Source: Warburgia ugandensis
Taxonomy: Eukaryota > Streptophyta > Magnoliopsida > Canellales > Canellaceae
Reading direction: 5' to 3'
NCBI GenBank assembly: GCA_035236585.1
Contig: CP141139.1
Span: 37,581,217 to 37,645,216, forward strand
Length of the DNA stretch: 64,000 nt
The translations under genes and the position numbers were made by a program. Every line of letters begins with the position of its first letter. Positions within the stretch are counted from its first letter, which is position 1. Positions 50,741-61,739 of this stretch are shown in pieces. The notes under the pieces were generated by a model. The model made no database searches. It was not told the DNA's origin and saw only the letters and a list, made by a program, of their open reading frames with translations.

Positions 50741-51226
50741 TGTTAATTTAATATTCAAAAGAATTGAAACATAATTATTACAAGTAATTATGAAAAATTC
50801 AAAAACATCTATAAATAAAAATCCTCCAAATATGTTCATTAAAATTTTCACAAAATTATCTTGATTCCACTGAAAAATCATATCTAAATTCATTACCAAA
50901 TTTGCAAAACTCCCAAAAATCTCTCTTCTTTCACTTTCTCTCTCCTTTCTCTAGATTGGAACAAGAGACCTAAATTCAATGTTAATTTAATATTCAAAAG
51001 AATTGAAACATAATTATTACAAGTAATTATGAAAATTTCAAAAACATCTATAAATACACCCCCAAAATCCTCCAAAAATGTTCATTAAAATTCTCACAAA
51101 ATTATCTTAATTCCACTGAAAAACCAGATCTAGATTCATTCCCAAATTTCCAAAACTCCCAAAAATCCCTCTTCTTTCATTTTCTCTCTCCTCTCTCTAG
51201 ATTGGAACAAGAGACCTAAATTCAAT
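50741..51226 (+). repeat. Tandem duplication of about 240 bp carrying the LTR promoter
   Basis: Copy 1 (50,741-50,979) and copy 2 (50,980-51,226) both start tgttaatttaatattcaaaa and end ttggaacaagagacctaaa + ttcaa. Each contains a TATAAATA box (50,810-50,817; 51,049-51,056). Confidence 0.93.
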
Positions 51227-54200
51227 TATGCACTATGTTCCAAATCAAATCTCACAAATCCCACCGTTCATATTGTCCTGGACTACGTTATCTACAAAAC
51301 TCCAAAAGAAATTTCAAGATCCAACAATGTAATCAATGATAAGTCACAAAAAAATGTTTATTGGGCGATCTTATCATCAACGGGATATTTCTTTATAATT
51401 GGGCTGCAAAACCTACGTTTTTCTCCAATCATATAGGTGGAAACTCTTCCCATACTTATTTCATGTTATTTTATATAATTTTTATTTTTCTAAAATTAAG
51501 TTTAGGTTAAAAATTATAAACATCAAGTCAGGATAAAAACCCTTCTTTTATGTATGATGAGGGGCTCAAATGGAAATCTGAGCTGTCCAATCGATCCAGA
51601 AGGGTCCAAACCCCCTAGGGTAGAATTTTCAAGAAATTTCATCAAGTTTTACGCCCTTGATTGAAGAGGAATTGATTGGACAGTCCAAATAGACTGTCCG
51701 ATCTTCTTTATAAGATCTGGCTCCCGGGACACCAAGGCAAGATGTCGCACGAAAACACACCCTACGGAAGTGTCTCCACATGCCACAACGTCCTCACGAA
51801 ACGTCCATACAACAACATAGGTCCCGGGAAGTGCGTTATTGCATGCGTCCCGATGACAAGAGCACAACGACTACTCTGCCCGACCAAACCTGCTTTGTCC
51901 GAACGATTAGGACCGTCAATTTCACTAGGCCTAGATCAAATATAAACCCTCTGAGCAACTATGAACTTCATTCTCAATTGTGAAGTCATCTAAACTCCAA
52001 ATTAAGATTGGAAAGAAGCTATGGAAAACTTGTAATGTCTATTTTCTTCTAAAAGCATAAAATTGATATAAAAAAATCTTCAAGAAACTTTCTTTTTTTA
52101 ATAAATAAGCTTCCATTTTTTATGATCTTCAAGATCTAAGATGATCAGATCTTGGGGATCTGATTTAATGATGAAATAATATTGAAATAAAGTAATATAT
52201 ATGAATTATTTTGACAGAACTAAGATAAATTGAGAGATCTACCCTTTATGGTAGAAAAACCATAAAAATACAAAGGGACCCACTTGATCAATGAAATCAA
52301 GCATGATCAGACCCTTTGGATGGGTTGTGTGAATGGGATTATGATGAAATCTAGTTAGATCATAGATTAAATGTGACAAAAACAAATGGATATGATCTTT
52401 AGATCTTAATGGAGTAAAAGCCCTAAATGTAATTAAAACCCTTGATCTAAAGGAAAAGATCTAAGATCTAGTGGTTGTATCATAAGTAAAATTTTTGAAT
52501 AATCTTAATCTAATTAGTTTAATTGCCTTTTATTTGATAATAGAATTGTAAATATGATTTATATTATAAATTAGGAAGCATGAGAGTGTAATTCTTAAAT
52601 TTTAGCATGTTATTAGTTTGTTATTAAGTTGGTATATTTAATTATCTTAGGGCCATGTTAGTTTAAATTTGAGATTTTAGCATGATTTCATTAGATTAGT
52701 AGTAAAATTTCATGTATTTCATAACTTAGGATCATGCTAGTTTAAGTATAGTTTTATTCCATTAGGTTAAGTTGCATTTATAAGAAGTGTGTTAGTATAA
52801 ATGGTTGTTAAACTTATATTGGATTTATGCTTTAAAGTTTATGATTTAATTGCTGTCAAATTTTATTAGTAGATTCAATTGTTAAGTAGTTGCTAAGATA
52901 TAATGAGCATAAATTATCAAAAATGTAAACTAATGGAATATAGATATTCATGGACAATTAAGATTAGTGAATGACTTTGACTTAATATTAGTAAGTGGCA
53001 ATAGTTAGCAGGACAATATAAGGATTATCAAATCCTTTGCCCAAACTAGGAGAATAATAAACCCCATGAATGACATTTTAAATGTTCATGGACTTCATTA
53101 AAATTAATTAGAAAGAGTACTTAGGGTTAACATGCTCATAGGAACCTTATGAAAGGTTGAGCTAAGGTTACTCTAGTGAATGTTGAACATAGTGGTTGAG
53201 GGGATTTTCTTATAGAGCCTCGCTCTTCCCCTATTTTTTATTGACGTTTGTGAGATCTAAACGCCTCCTTACATGAGGATTGAAGTAAGCCTTAGCCAAT
53301 TGGAAATAAGAGGAGCAGTTTAGACTTAGGCAGAAATAAGTTATCTTTAACCAGTAAAACATTAACTGGTTGAATAATAATAATAAGAGCATAAAAGGTT
53401 AGTAAAATATCTAACCCTAATAAAAGTTGTAAGTAAGATAAGGATTATCAAACAAGATCCATTGGATCTGGAATGATCAAGAACAATAAGAATAATAACA
53501 TTGTATTGTACTTAGTATGCATGTTTATTAGTGTGTGTGCTATAAATCAAATATAAATCATTAAATTAGATAATCTAAACCCTTGATCAAATATGATTCA
53601 AGGAAAAGAACCAGGATCATCCTCCTTAGGGATGATCAAATAACTGAACTTAGATCAAAGAAGAACTGGATAATAGAATATCTATGCCCTTGATCTTTAT
53701 CAACAAGAATAGATTGTTGATCAAAGGATCTATGAAAGATCAAGATCAAAGAGATGGATACACAAAGACTTAGAATAGAAAATACTTATATCTAAAAGAT
53801 TAGAAGATCAGTCTAACTATTAGATCTATTGATCAATAGGATTATTTAGATTGTATATATATTGACAATATGTATGGATTTACATATTACATACATCAGT
53901 CAGGATCATGGAAGATCTGGAGAGATAGATCACTACTTGAAGGTAGGAGGATTTGATAAATGCATCTACATGGGATGTACATGTTGAACCCATGACCTTA
54001 TGTTGACAAGTGTAATATTAATACTTGTATTAAATCCCCTGAAACCCTTGTGATCCAACCAAACATATATGAAATTGTTAAGTTAGAATTGAGGACTAGA
54101 CCCTAATGAATATGAAACTAGAAGATATTCCAGCCTAAGTAGACAGACTGATTGTTTGAAACCTATTTTACATACAAGCATGAAGGCTTGTGGTTTTGTT

Positions 54201-54850
54201 TAAAATAGGCATAAGCCTAGGGGATGCTATGCTAGGGGAGTTATGAGGGTTTGACCACCCGCTTCTCAAAATTTAATGATTTGATGATACCTTGCCCTAT
54301 GAGAGGCTAAAACTAGGATAAGGCAACTCAGGTAGGGCAATTATGGGAAGGCCACCATTGCGAAAGTCCTATCTCCCCATATGCGTAGTAACACAATATT
54401 TTCTACCATAATATCAGTGGTGAACAGGGCAGTTATCCTAGCGCGCTAGTATAGATCAAATTGCAGGATGGTAGTCCTTTGATTATTTTGCACTATAATG
54501 CATATGAGATGGGCCTAGTGAAATACCTTATGTTTGGCATTATGAAATGCCAGGTAATTGTATATTACCAGTATTTTTCAAGAAGGGAAATTTCCAATAT
54601 AGGACTGGCTGAAATACTGATTTCTCATAGTGGAAAGAACTGATCAACTTACTTGGGAATGATATTTGACTACTTTCATAAATTTGATGGATTTATCCAT
54701 GTATAGTATGTATGTATGTATAAGGATGTACATATATTACAAAGTAAAGAGTTAGATACATGAGTATGTTTATGGATAATGGGATTATGAAGTATTAGAA
54801 TTATATTGTCAATTATTATGCTTCTTGAATCCCCTATCAAGCATAGCTTG

Positions 54851-54890
54851 CTGAGATATTGTAAATATTTCAATGTTTACAATATCTCAG
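54851..54890 (+). repeat. Palindrome in the solo LTR (15-bp arms)
   Basis: Arms ctgagatattgtaaa and tttacaatatctcag are perfect complements around a 10-base loop. The same palindrome occurs at 31,035-31,074 in the other LTR copy. It lies about 420 bp before the LTR end. Confidence 0.9.
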
Positions 54891-55318
54891 ATACAGAGAA
54901 GGAGAGTTAGGAGCTCAAGACTGTAGAAGACTTGAAGAGAATAATCATCAGGGTATACCCCTTGAAGGCATGTATTTTGTTTTGTTTATGAGTATTGTAT
55001 TGTAATGAGAGTTTCATTGTATGATAAGCGTTGAGTTTTGAATTATGTAATTTGGACAAGTATTGTAATGGATTTGAGTTGTACTATGAACTACTAGATG
55101 GATTTTGAAATTTAATCAAATATATTCCTTCAATGGAATTTTATCTTGTACAAAAATTCTACTTATATTATGTATGAAGTAATGACTTGGGTTTTTCAAA
55201 ACAAGTTCTGAAGAAAAGAATTTTTGCTGTTTTGCAAAAAAAAATTATTACTAAGGGCCCTGCCTTTGAAAATGTATTACAAAATGTGTTACAAAAAAAA
55301 TGAGGTCGTCACAATGGG

Positions 55319-57244
55319 TAACTATTTTCTTACAAAAATCAATTTTCATCCATGTCATGCCATCAAACAAGTCATAAGGGAAAGATGACAATCTAATTAA
55401 GAGACTTTACTCACCTTGGCTAGTCTCAATGTGCAAACTAGAAAAAAACAATGATAAAGATAGTTATATGGAACCATTCAAGGAAAAAGGAAAATATCAC
55501 AATATAGAGAAATGAGCTAGGTTATGAGACAAGATTACATACTATAATTTTTTTATTTTGTTCAATCTAATGAATTTTGGCTCTTGGTGGTAGGATGGCT
55601 AAGGATCAGGCTAATTAGAGGACTCTACCCTAATTGACTTATATGAGTTGTGGTAGGGCAAGAAATTTGTGGCCATAGTAGGTTTAAGGTAAAAAAATGT
55701 GACCCAAATTTATATTAGGGCCTGGCTAGAGTCAATTAGTAAAAAGTTAGAGACCCCAAATATTTTTCTATATATTTATATATTGATTAAAATGCTTTGC
55801 ATATATTTTTCTAAAACTATGAGTGCAAGAACATTTTGGTGATTAAGAAATAGATATTTACATTTATTTAATTATTCATTCCTTTCAAGAATTGGATGCA
55901 GCAACGAGAAAGTCAATTGATAAAGAGAATGTTGGTATTTATTGAACAATGCATCCACTTGTCCATTTCACATGAGGTAGAAATTGTTCATAACGAATGA
56001 TTCTTACATGACAATTGATATTAACTAACTTTTCAAGTGTTACAAAATTTCTCACGTTAATTAGGGAACCTGATCTAGAATGACCATATAGCATTGGGGG
56101 TTAAGAGTAATATCCCTTTGTACAAACAACTTCTTTCTTCTTCTTTCTTTTTTCTTTTTTTTTTTTTGCGAGTTAAGAGGTACACCCTGATGCACAATCT
56201 TGAACTCTAGTTACCTAGGTACGAGACTCCTTACCTCATAACCTAGGAGGCCTTGACCCGAGCAGTGTTAAGTTTCGAAACTGTCCTAGAATTAGTCAGG
56301 GTTAGAGTCAAGATAAAAGCATTAGGGTACCCTGCTTATTGTAGATTCTAATTGCGTCTGATGGAAAACCTAGAGATTAGATGGCACGGTACATGCGTGT
56401 CCCAACTATGTAGTGATAAAAATCAATCACTTAGTTCTACATTTTGTAGGCGGTGTGCCTTCTTACCAATTACATCATCCTGATCACTGCTTCTGGGCCA
56501 TAAAGTGGACAGTTCCAAATTAAATCTTAATCGTCTAGAGGACTGAGAATTTCCATTGTTGGAGACTTTTTCTTTTCTTGGTAACAGAATGTTGGAGACT
56601 GCAGGGTTATGATCCAACCAGCTCAAATATGGCCTGGCAAAAACGTTCACTATACCCGACTGATACTTTGAACGCTTGTGTTGGACCCAAGGACACCAAA
56701 TTTTACGTCTTTAAAAGGTTCAAAGATCCTTGCAAAATCTGCTATAATCAACCTAAATTGTAGAGAGAAATGAGCATGACTTCACAAGAGCCATCAATCT
56801 AGGCATGTTTTCTGGAAATCCATGGCTTCACAAGAGCCATCATGTCGTCCCTCCTTTGTTTAATCTACCAGTGAAAAATTCACCCCCAATCAAATAATTC
56901 GAACTCTTTCTTTTTAGTTTTAGAATTTATGGTGGTGATTCTTCATCCGAAGTGCATAGGTTCTGATCATCCAATGGTGTAATTTTTTACAGTAGCCCAT
57001 CTATAGGAGGGTAAAAAATGAATGGGTTGGATATTCGAGAAAATATGCACTAATTGAGAATAAGGAAATGGTTCATAGTTCTTATATCTGTTTATTATTT
57101 GTAGAAACGCATGCGTGTTGTGAGAATACATGTGCAAAAGATGTAGAACAGCCTTACCAGAAAAAACGATGTACAGCAGGACTACATGAAATGCTGGCCC
57201 CACATGTAGGACGCAGATAACATCAACTGTTAATCTATCAGACT
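55319..57244. other. Intergenic region 3' of the DUF632 gene, no gene recognised
   Basis: No coding family was seen on either strand. A T-rich run lies at about 56,137-56,166. Open frames at 56,423-56,763 and 56,967-57,203 show no motif. Confidence 0.4.
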
Positions 57245-57626
57245 GCTAGTACACCATCCCTCTGCCATTGATTTTATCTTTGATAAAATGATCCTAGCCA
57301 CCGAAGGAATACAGTGACGAGATATCTTTTAGGCATTGGGCATGTGCTGCCACAAGGAGGGTGAAAGATCAACGCTCTCGATTCCAGATACTATAACATT
57401 CCAGAACTTGAAAAAGGAAATTTATATCAAAGCCCATCAGAAAACTCCGCAAGAATCAGCCATGCAACACTAGCTGTACAGAACCTACCTTTGCATTTCA
57501 TCCAGAATTAGTTCACTTGAAAAAACACCATTCAGGAGACGGATGGACAAATAAACACCAGGTCTTAACTAAAACCAAAACTGCAATACAAAACACGTTA
57601 CAGTTCTACCACAACACAATTCCCAC
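57245..57626 (-). other. Probable 3' UTR of the DUF632 gene
   Basis: Non-coding sequence directly after the stop codon at 57,627-57,629 on the minus strand. The end of the transcript cannot be placed exactly. Confidence 0.4.
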
Positions 57627-60600
57627 CTAATCGGGGCTTTCATTCCCCTGAGATTGAGAAATGGCCCGTAGCCTCTTATACATATCGGAAGAAACCTGAG
57701 CGAATTCGGACATTGCCCTGAACAACTCTGGCAAGTGGGTTTTGAGACTCCCTAGAGACTTGTCCCTCACCTGCCTACAGAGCTTCCGGTGGGCTTCCTC
57801 TTCGTCATCCAATCTCTTCTTCAAGGACTCTACCACAAACTGCCTTTCTGCCACAGGGTCTTTCAGGTCCGTGCCTTCCATCCTTTCTGGGTCATGGTCA
57901 TCTGGCGGAGTTCGCCTGTCCTGATACTTCCTGTGCCAGTCCTGAAATGCCCGATCCTTACGATTGTGTTCTTTCTTCATTTCCTCACATTTGGCTCTCT
58001 GTTTTCTCTCTTCCTCTTGAAGCACCACAATCGATTCAATTACAGCTGCAAAGCTAGATATGGCGCTCCTTGCTAGCTCAATTGGCAGTTTCTCAAGCTG
58101 TTCATGCCAACCACGTAGTAGGGCTTGGATAGGTGGGTGTTGGACCCTTGGTGGTGAAGATACTTTCTCCTTCAAGCTGCTTTCGATTGGGATAAGGGTC
58201 AATTTCAACCAGCTGTTGAGAGCTTGGATGTACTCTTTTTGATGAACCATGAGTTTGTGGAACTGTGAATTCCAATCACTGACTATCTGCCATAGTTGAG
58301 CAGTCCTCTTATGGTGATGATCAGTTGTCTCTTTTGCAGCATTTGAGATGTCCAGGGCTCTGAGATCTCTGACAATCTCTAGTTGCCTGTCGTGGTGCAC
58401 GAACATAGCTTCCCACATGTTGGCCATCCTGAGAAAAATAACAACAATCCAGTAGCAACACTGTTTTCAACTAGGAAAATGTTGATGTTTCCTATCATAT
58501 GAATTGAAGACAAACCGGCTTTTGAGGTTGCATGGATGAACCTCTTGACTCTTGTCTTCATACACAAGGTACACTGATCGCATCTACAAATAAGATCAAT
58601 GGAACTACTTCCCCAGTACATCAGACGGGGCATGGAGATTGTTGGTCTCCACAGGTACTACATTTCAGCTGTTAAGGCACAATGCTATATTTCGGGCAAC
58701 TGCAATTCAGTAACTTCTCTGGCAAATTTTAAAAGAATAAGAAATGACTTAATTGGGATTTTCCATAGAAAAACCTTTTTTCTGGGGGTTTCCAATGGTT
58801 AATGCAAAACTTTTGACACTAGATATTAAAGAGTAAGTCATATGATGATTCTTCTGTGGATAAATTCCTGAAATTTTCAGGATTTCGCAAAATTTGCAGA
58901 CCAGTAGCTAGGAATCCAAACCATGTAGAAAAAAAGGGGGCAGCCTGGTTCACGAAGCTCCCACATATGCAGGGTCCGGGGGAAGGAGCGTACCATAAAG
59001 GGTTTATAGTACTCAAACTTACCTTGCATTTTTGCAAGAGACTGTTTTCACGCCTCAAACCGGTGACCTCCAGGTCACATGGTGACAACTCAACTGTTGC
59101 ACCAACAATCCCCTTCTAATCCAAACCATGTTGCTTAAACACAAATTATAGTTGGACATGCACATAGCCTATGCTCCTACTGTTTGCTGTTTTACATTGA
59201 GAACCTAAATACAAGGATGGTGTCAATCCCAATCCAGAAATAAATGTACTAGCTATTCTGAAGGAACCGGATATTAATATAATGTTCACAAGTTACCAAT
59301 GGCCAAGATGTAAAAACACAGACCAAGAAATAAACATGTAAGGTAAAACAAAGGGAAAGCCCTACGCACGAAGATCCCACGTACACGGGGTCCAAGGAAG
59401 GGCCTATAGTATGCAGCCTTGCCTTGCAAATTTGTTCAAGAGGCTGTTTCCATGCCTCAAACCCGTGACCTTAAGGTCACACAACAACAACTCTACCATT
59501 GTGCCAGGGCTCCCTTCTAAGAAATAAACATGTCCTTGAAACAGACCAAAGTCATGTGATATCTCTGACAATGTTTCTTTTTCTGTAGATGTCCTCAGTT
59601 TACAAACTTGGAAAGTGCACCCACCAAAGAGAGGAAAAGATTTAACTATGCCTCAACAGTCGAGCATCTAACTGATTTTTCTCTTTCTCTTTTTTTTAAT
59701 GATAAGGAAGCATCTAATTGTACCAACACAAATTGTGTTGTATTATTTTTGTGGAATTTGCAAAACTCCATTAAGATTAGCAGTTCTGTTGACAGCAAAC
59801 AAAACATAAATAGGATATGCAATAATTACTCCATAGATGTGCAAGGAAGTGCATTCATGTGACCAAGCTTTCCCATCTATATCCTATGTATGAACTAACA
59901 CATTCACATGCAAGCCTTAAGGCATGTCTAGGTCTGTAAGGATTACTAAATAGTAAGCTTTTCGGGGCATGGTTCATCTAAGAATGGTCACAAAAGCTGA
60001 ATCTTTTGAATTGGCACCTTCTATGCCAACTTGAACTTTTAGCCTGAAGATGTCATACCAATCTATAAGAATAAAGAAGACATCAAGTTATACTAATTAT
60101 CTATGAACCATACCATGAAACTTTGGGAATAAGTGATTGAGAAGAGGCTACGACATGAGATGAGTGTATTGGAAAGCCAGTTTGGTTTCGTACCTAGGAG
60201 GTCTACCATTGAAGCTATTTTCCTCAAACAATTGATGAAGAAAAATAGGGGGAGGAGGGACCTCCATGTGGTTTTTATTGACTTAGAAAAAGCTTATAAT
60301 AGTTCTTAAAGAGTTACTACGGTGGGTGTTACGTAAGAAAGGGGTTTCACGGGCATACATAAACATAATTAAGGATATGAGGGAGCAGTAACAAATGTTA
60401 GGACCACTAGCAAAGAGACCGATGATTTTCTCATCACCATAGAATTGCACTAAGGATTGACAATGAGCTCATACCTTTTCACGTTGGTTATGGATGAATT
60501 AACAAAACGTCTGCATAAGGAGATTCCATAAAACATTTTATTTGCAGATGACAGTTTTGATTGATAAGACAAGGGAGGGCATAAACACGAAGCTTTGAGT

Positions 60601-61686
60601 TGTGGAGAGATGCTATAGATTTTAAAGGATTTAAATTAGCCGAACCAAGACATAGTATATGGAGTGCAATTTTAGCAGGGAGAGAAGTGGGAGGGAAGCA
60701 CTAGTAAAGATTAATAACCAAGAAGTACCCCAAAACGACCACTTTTCGATATATGGGATTGATAATTCATAAGAGCGAAGAGATTGAAAGGGATGTCACA
60801 CACAAAATCAAGGTGGGTTAGAACAAATGGAGATGTGCCTCTAAGTTTTGTGTGATTGGATGATGATGAAAGTTGCATATTTATAAAATAGTGTAGCAAG
60901 TTCCAAATCTGTTCAGCAAACATGAATGAGAAAAAATCAAAGATGTGCTCAAATTAAGGATTTTTGAAAGGATAGAATTAGAAATGAAAATATTAGAGAA
61001 AATTTAGGAGTAACACCAATAGGTAACAAGATGAGGGAGATTAGACTTAGATAGTTTGGACATGTTCAAAGGAGACCAACAACGGCACCGGTTAGGAGTG
61101 AGGCAATACAAATAGAAGGTTCTAAAAGGGCAAGGGGAAAGCCCAAAAGAACGTGGATGAAAGTGGTGAGGAAAGATTTAAAAACTTTGGGACTAAATGA
61201 AGCTATGGTACTTAATAGAGAGGAATAGAGGAAAAAGATTCATGTGGCCGACCCCTAATTGGGATAAGATCTTGATGATGATGATGATCACCTATAAGAT
61301 ATATAGACCAGAAAGACGACAGACAATAGCTTGTGAAAGGACAAGCATAAAATATTGACTGCTGAAAAATAGCCCATTGCAGAAAGATTCCAAACAAATT
61401 GCCCAAGTTACAAAGTTATACACCATTCAAACTAACTCAGTTTCATTCTAATAGCAACTTACCCATCAACAAGTTCCACTAACTTTGGATACAACTGATC
61501 ATCACGTAGCCGGTGTATTTCTGATACTGTCGAATCCATGGACTGCATGTCGACTATGTATCTCGTATGCAAATGACTAACTGCAGCTTTCGTCTTTTCA
61601 AGTGCTTCAGAACTGGCACCACGTTTTTTCTGCTTATTCAATAAAGCAACCTTCCTCTGATACTCAATTTTCATAAGCTCGCCTGC
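57627..61686 (-). CDS. DUF630/DUF632 (NRG2/APSR1-like) protein, last two coding exons
   Basis: Two minus-strand exons join in frame: 61,463-61,686 (donor GT at 61,462-61,461) and 57,627-58,428 (acceptor AG at 58,430-58,429), with a Gly codon split GG|G. They encode 341 C-terminal residues. The first exon holds AGELMKIEYQRKVALLN, a KAAVSHLHTRYIVDMQSMDS block and QLYPKLVELVDG; the second continues MANMWEAMFVHHDRQ. These are hallmarks of the plant DUF632 domain, the coiled-coil-rich C-terminal half of proteins related to NRG2 (a nitrate-signalling regulator) and APSR1. The biochemical function of the family is poorly known; older annotations call it bZIP-like. The N-terminal DUF630 domain and earlier exons must lie beyond 64,000, since no earlier exon was recognised in 61.7-64.0 kb. 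The reading frame is clean and the gene is probably functional. Confidence 0.92.
58913..59131 (-). mobile_element. Au-type SINE, copy 6 (DUF632 gene intron)
   Basis: The body (58,927-59,117) runs from an A-run and gggcagcctggttcacgaag to the tRNA-like head region near cccctt, in reverse orientation on the plus strand, and so in the same sense as the host gene. Perfect 14-bp target duplications, aatccaaaccatgt, lie at 58,913-58,926 and 59,118-59,131. Confidence 0.93.
59325..59533 (-). mobile_element. Au-type SINE, copy 7 (DUF632 gene intron)
   Basis: The body (59,340-59,518) lacks a few bases in the ggaccacaag block but keeps the accattgtgccagggctccc head and the cacgaagatcccacgta tail block. 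Perfect 15-bp target duplications, aagaaataaacatgt, lie at 59,325-59,339 and 59,519-59,533. It is only about 190 bp from copy 6, in the same orientation, but the different duplications show a separate insertion. Confidence 0.94.
60045..61289 (+). pseudogene. RTE-type LINE, 5'-truncated, antisense in the DUF632 gene intron
   Basis: Plus-strand RT blocks appear in order: PIYKNKEDIK, NHTMKLWE...VIEKRLRHE, SQFGFVPRRSTIEAIF, DLHVVFIDLEKAYN, then a degraded GLxQGSALSP-like region and a CxxFxRxGxVG-like region. At the end come an RFGHVQRRP-type block (about 61,050-61,080), ARGKPKRTW (about 61,130-61,155) and the 3' signature catgtggccgacccctaatt followed by gggataagatcttgatgatg. The (GAT)n tail and that 3' sequence are hallmarks of plant RTE LINEs. 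Multiple stops; the 5' end (endonuclease) is missing. Confidence 0.88.
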
Positions 61687-61739
61687 CTGGTCACAGTAAA
61701 CCAAGGTAATATTAGGTCCAACATTTGTCATCTAATTGA

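Larger units (their letters stand above)
50239..55318 (+). mobile_element. Solo LTR of 5.07 kb with 5-bp target duplication (chromovirus-type)
   Basis: The LTR runs from TGTAATAAACCC at 50,244 to GAGGTCGTCACA at 55,313 and obeys TG...CA. Perfect 5-bp duplications, atggg, flank it at 50,239-50,243 and 55,314-55,318. No internal gag-pol sequence lies inside or beside it, so it is a solo LTR. It shares ordered blocks with the inverted copy at 30.8-35.24 kb. Candidate TATA boxes lie at 50,810 and 51,049 within a tandem duplication, so U3 is about 0.6-0.8 kb and over 4 kb lies downstream of the promoter. Open frames in it (for example 51,676-51,983) carry no recognisable motif. The family is likely Tekay/Del-like from the ends, not proven. 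Confidence 0.88.

Noticed and set aside
51676-51983. Two overlapping frames in the GC-richer part of the solo LTR as a gene
   Set aside because: Neither resembles a known protein; the region is the transcribed leader of an LTR, and the matching part of the other copy lacks a similar frame by eye.
57742-58242. Plus-strand frames over the DUF632 exon
   Set aside because: They are antisense shadows of the conserved minus-strand exon.
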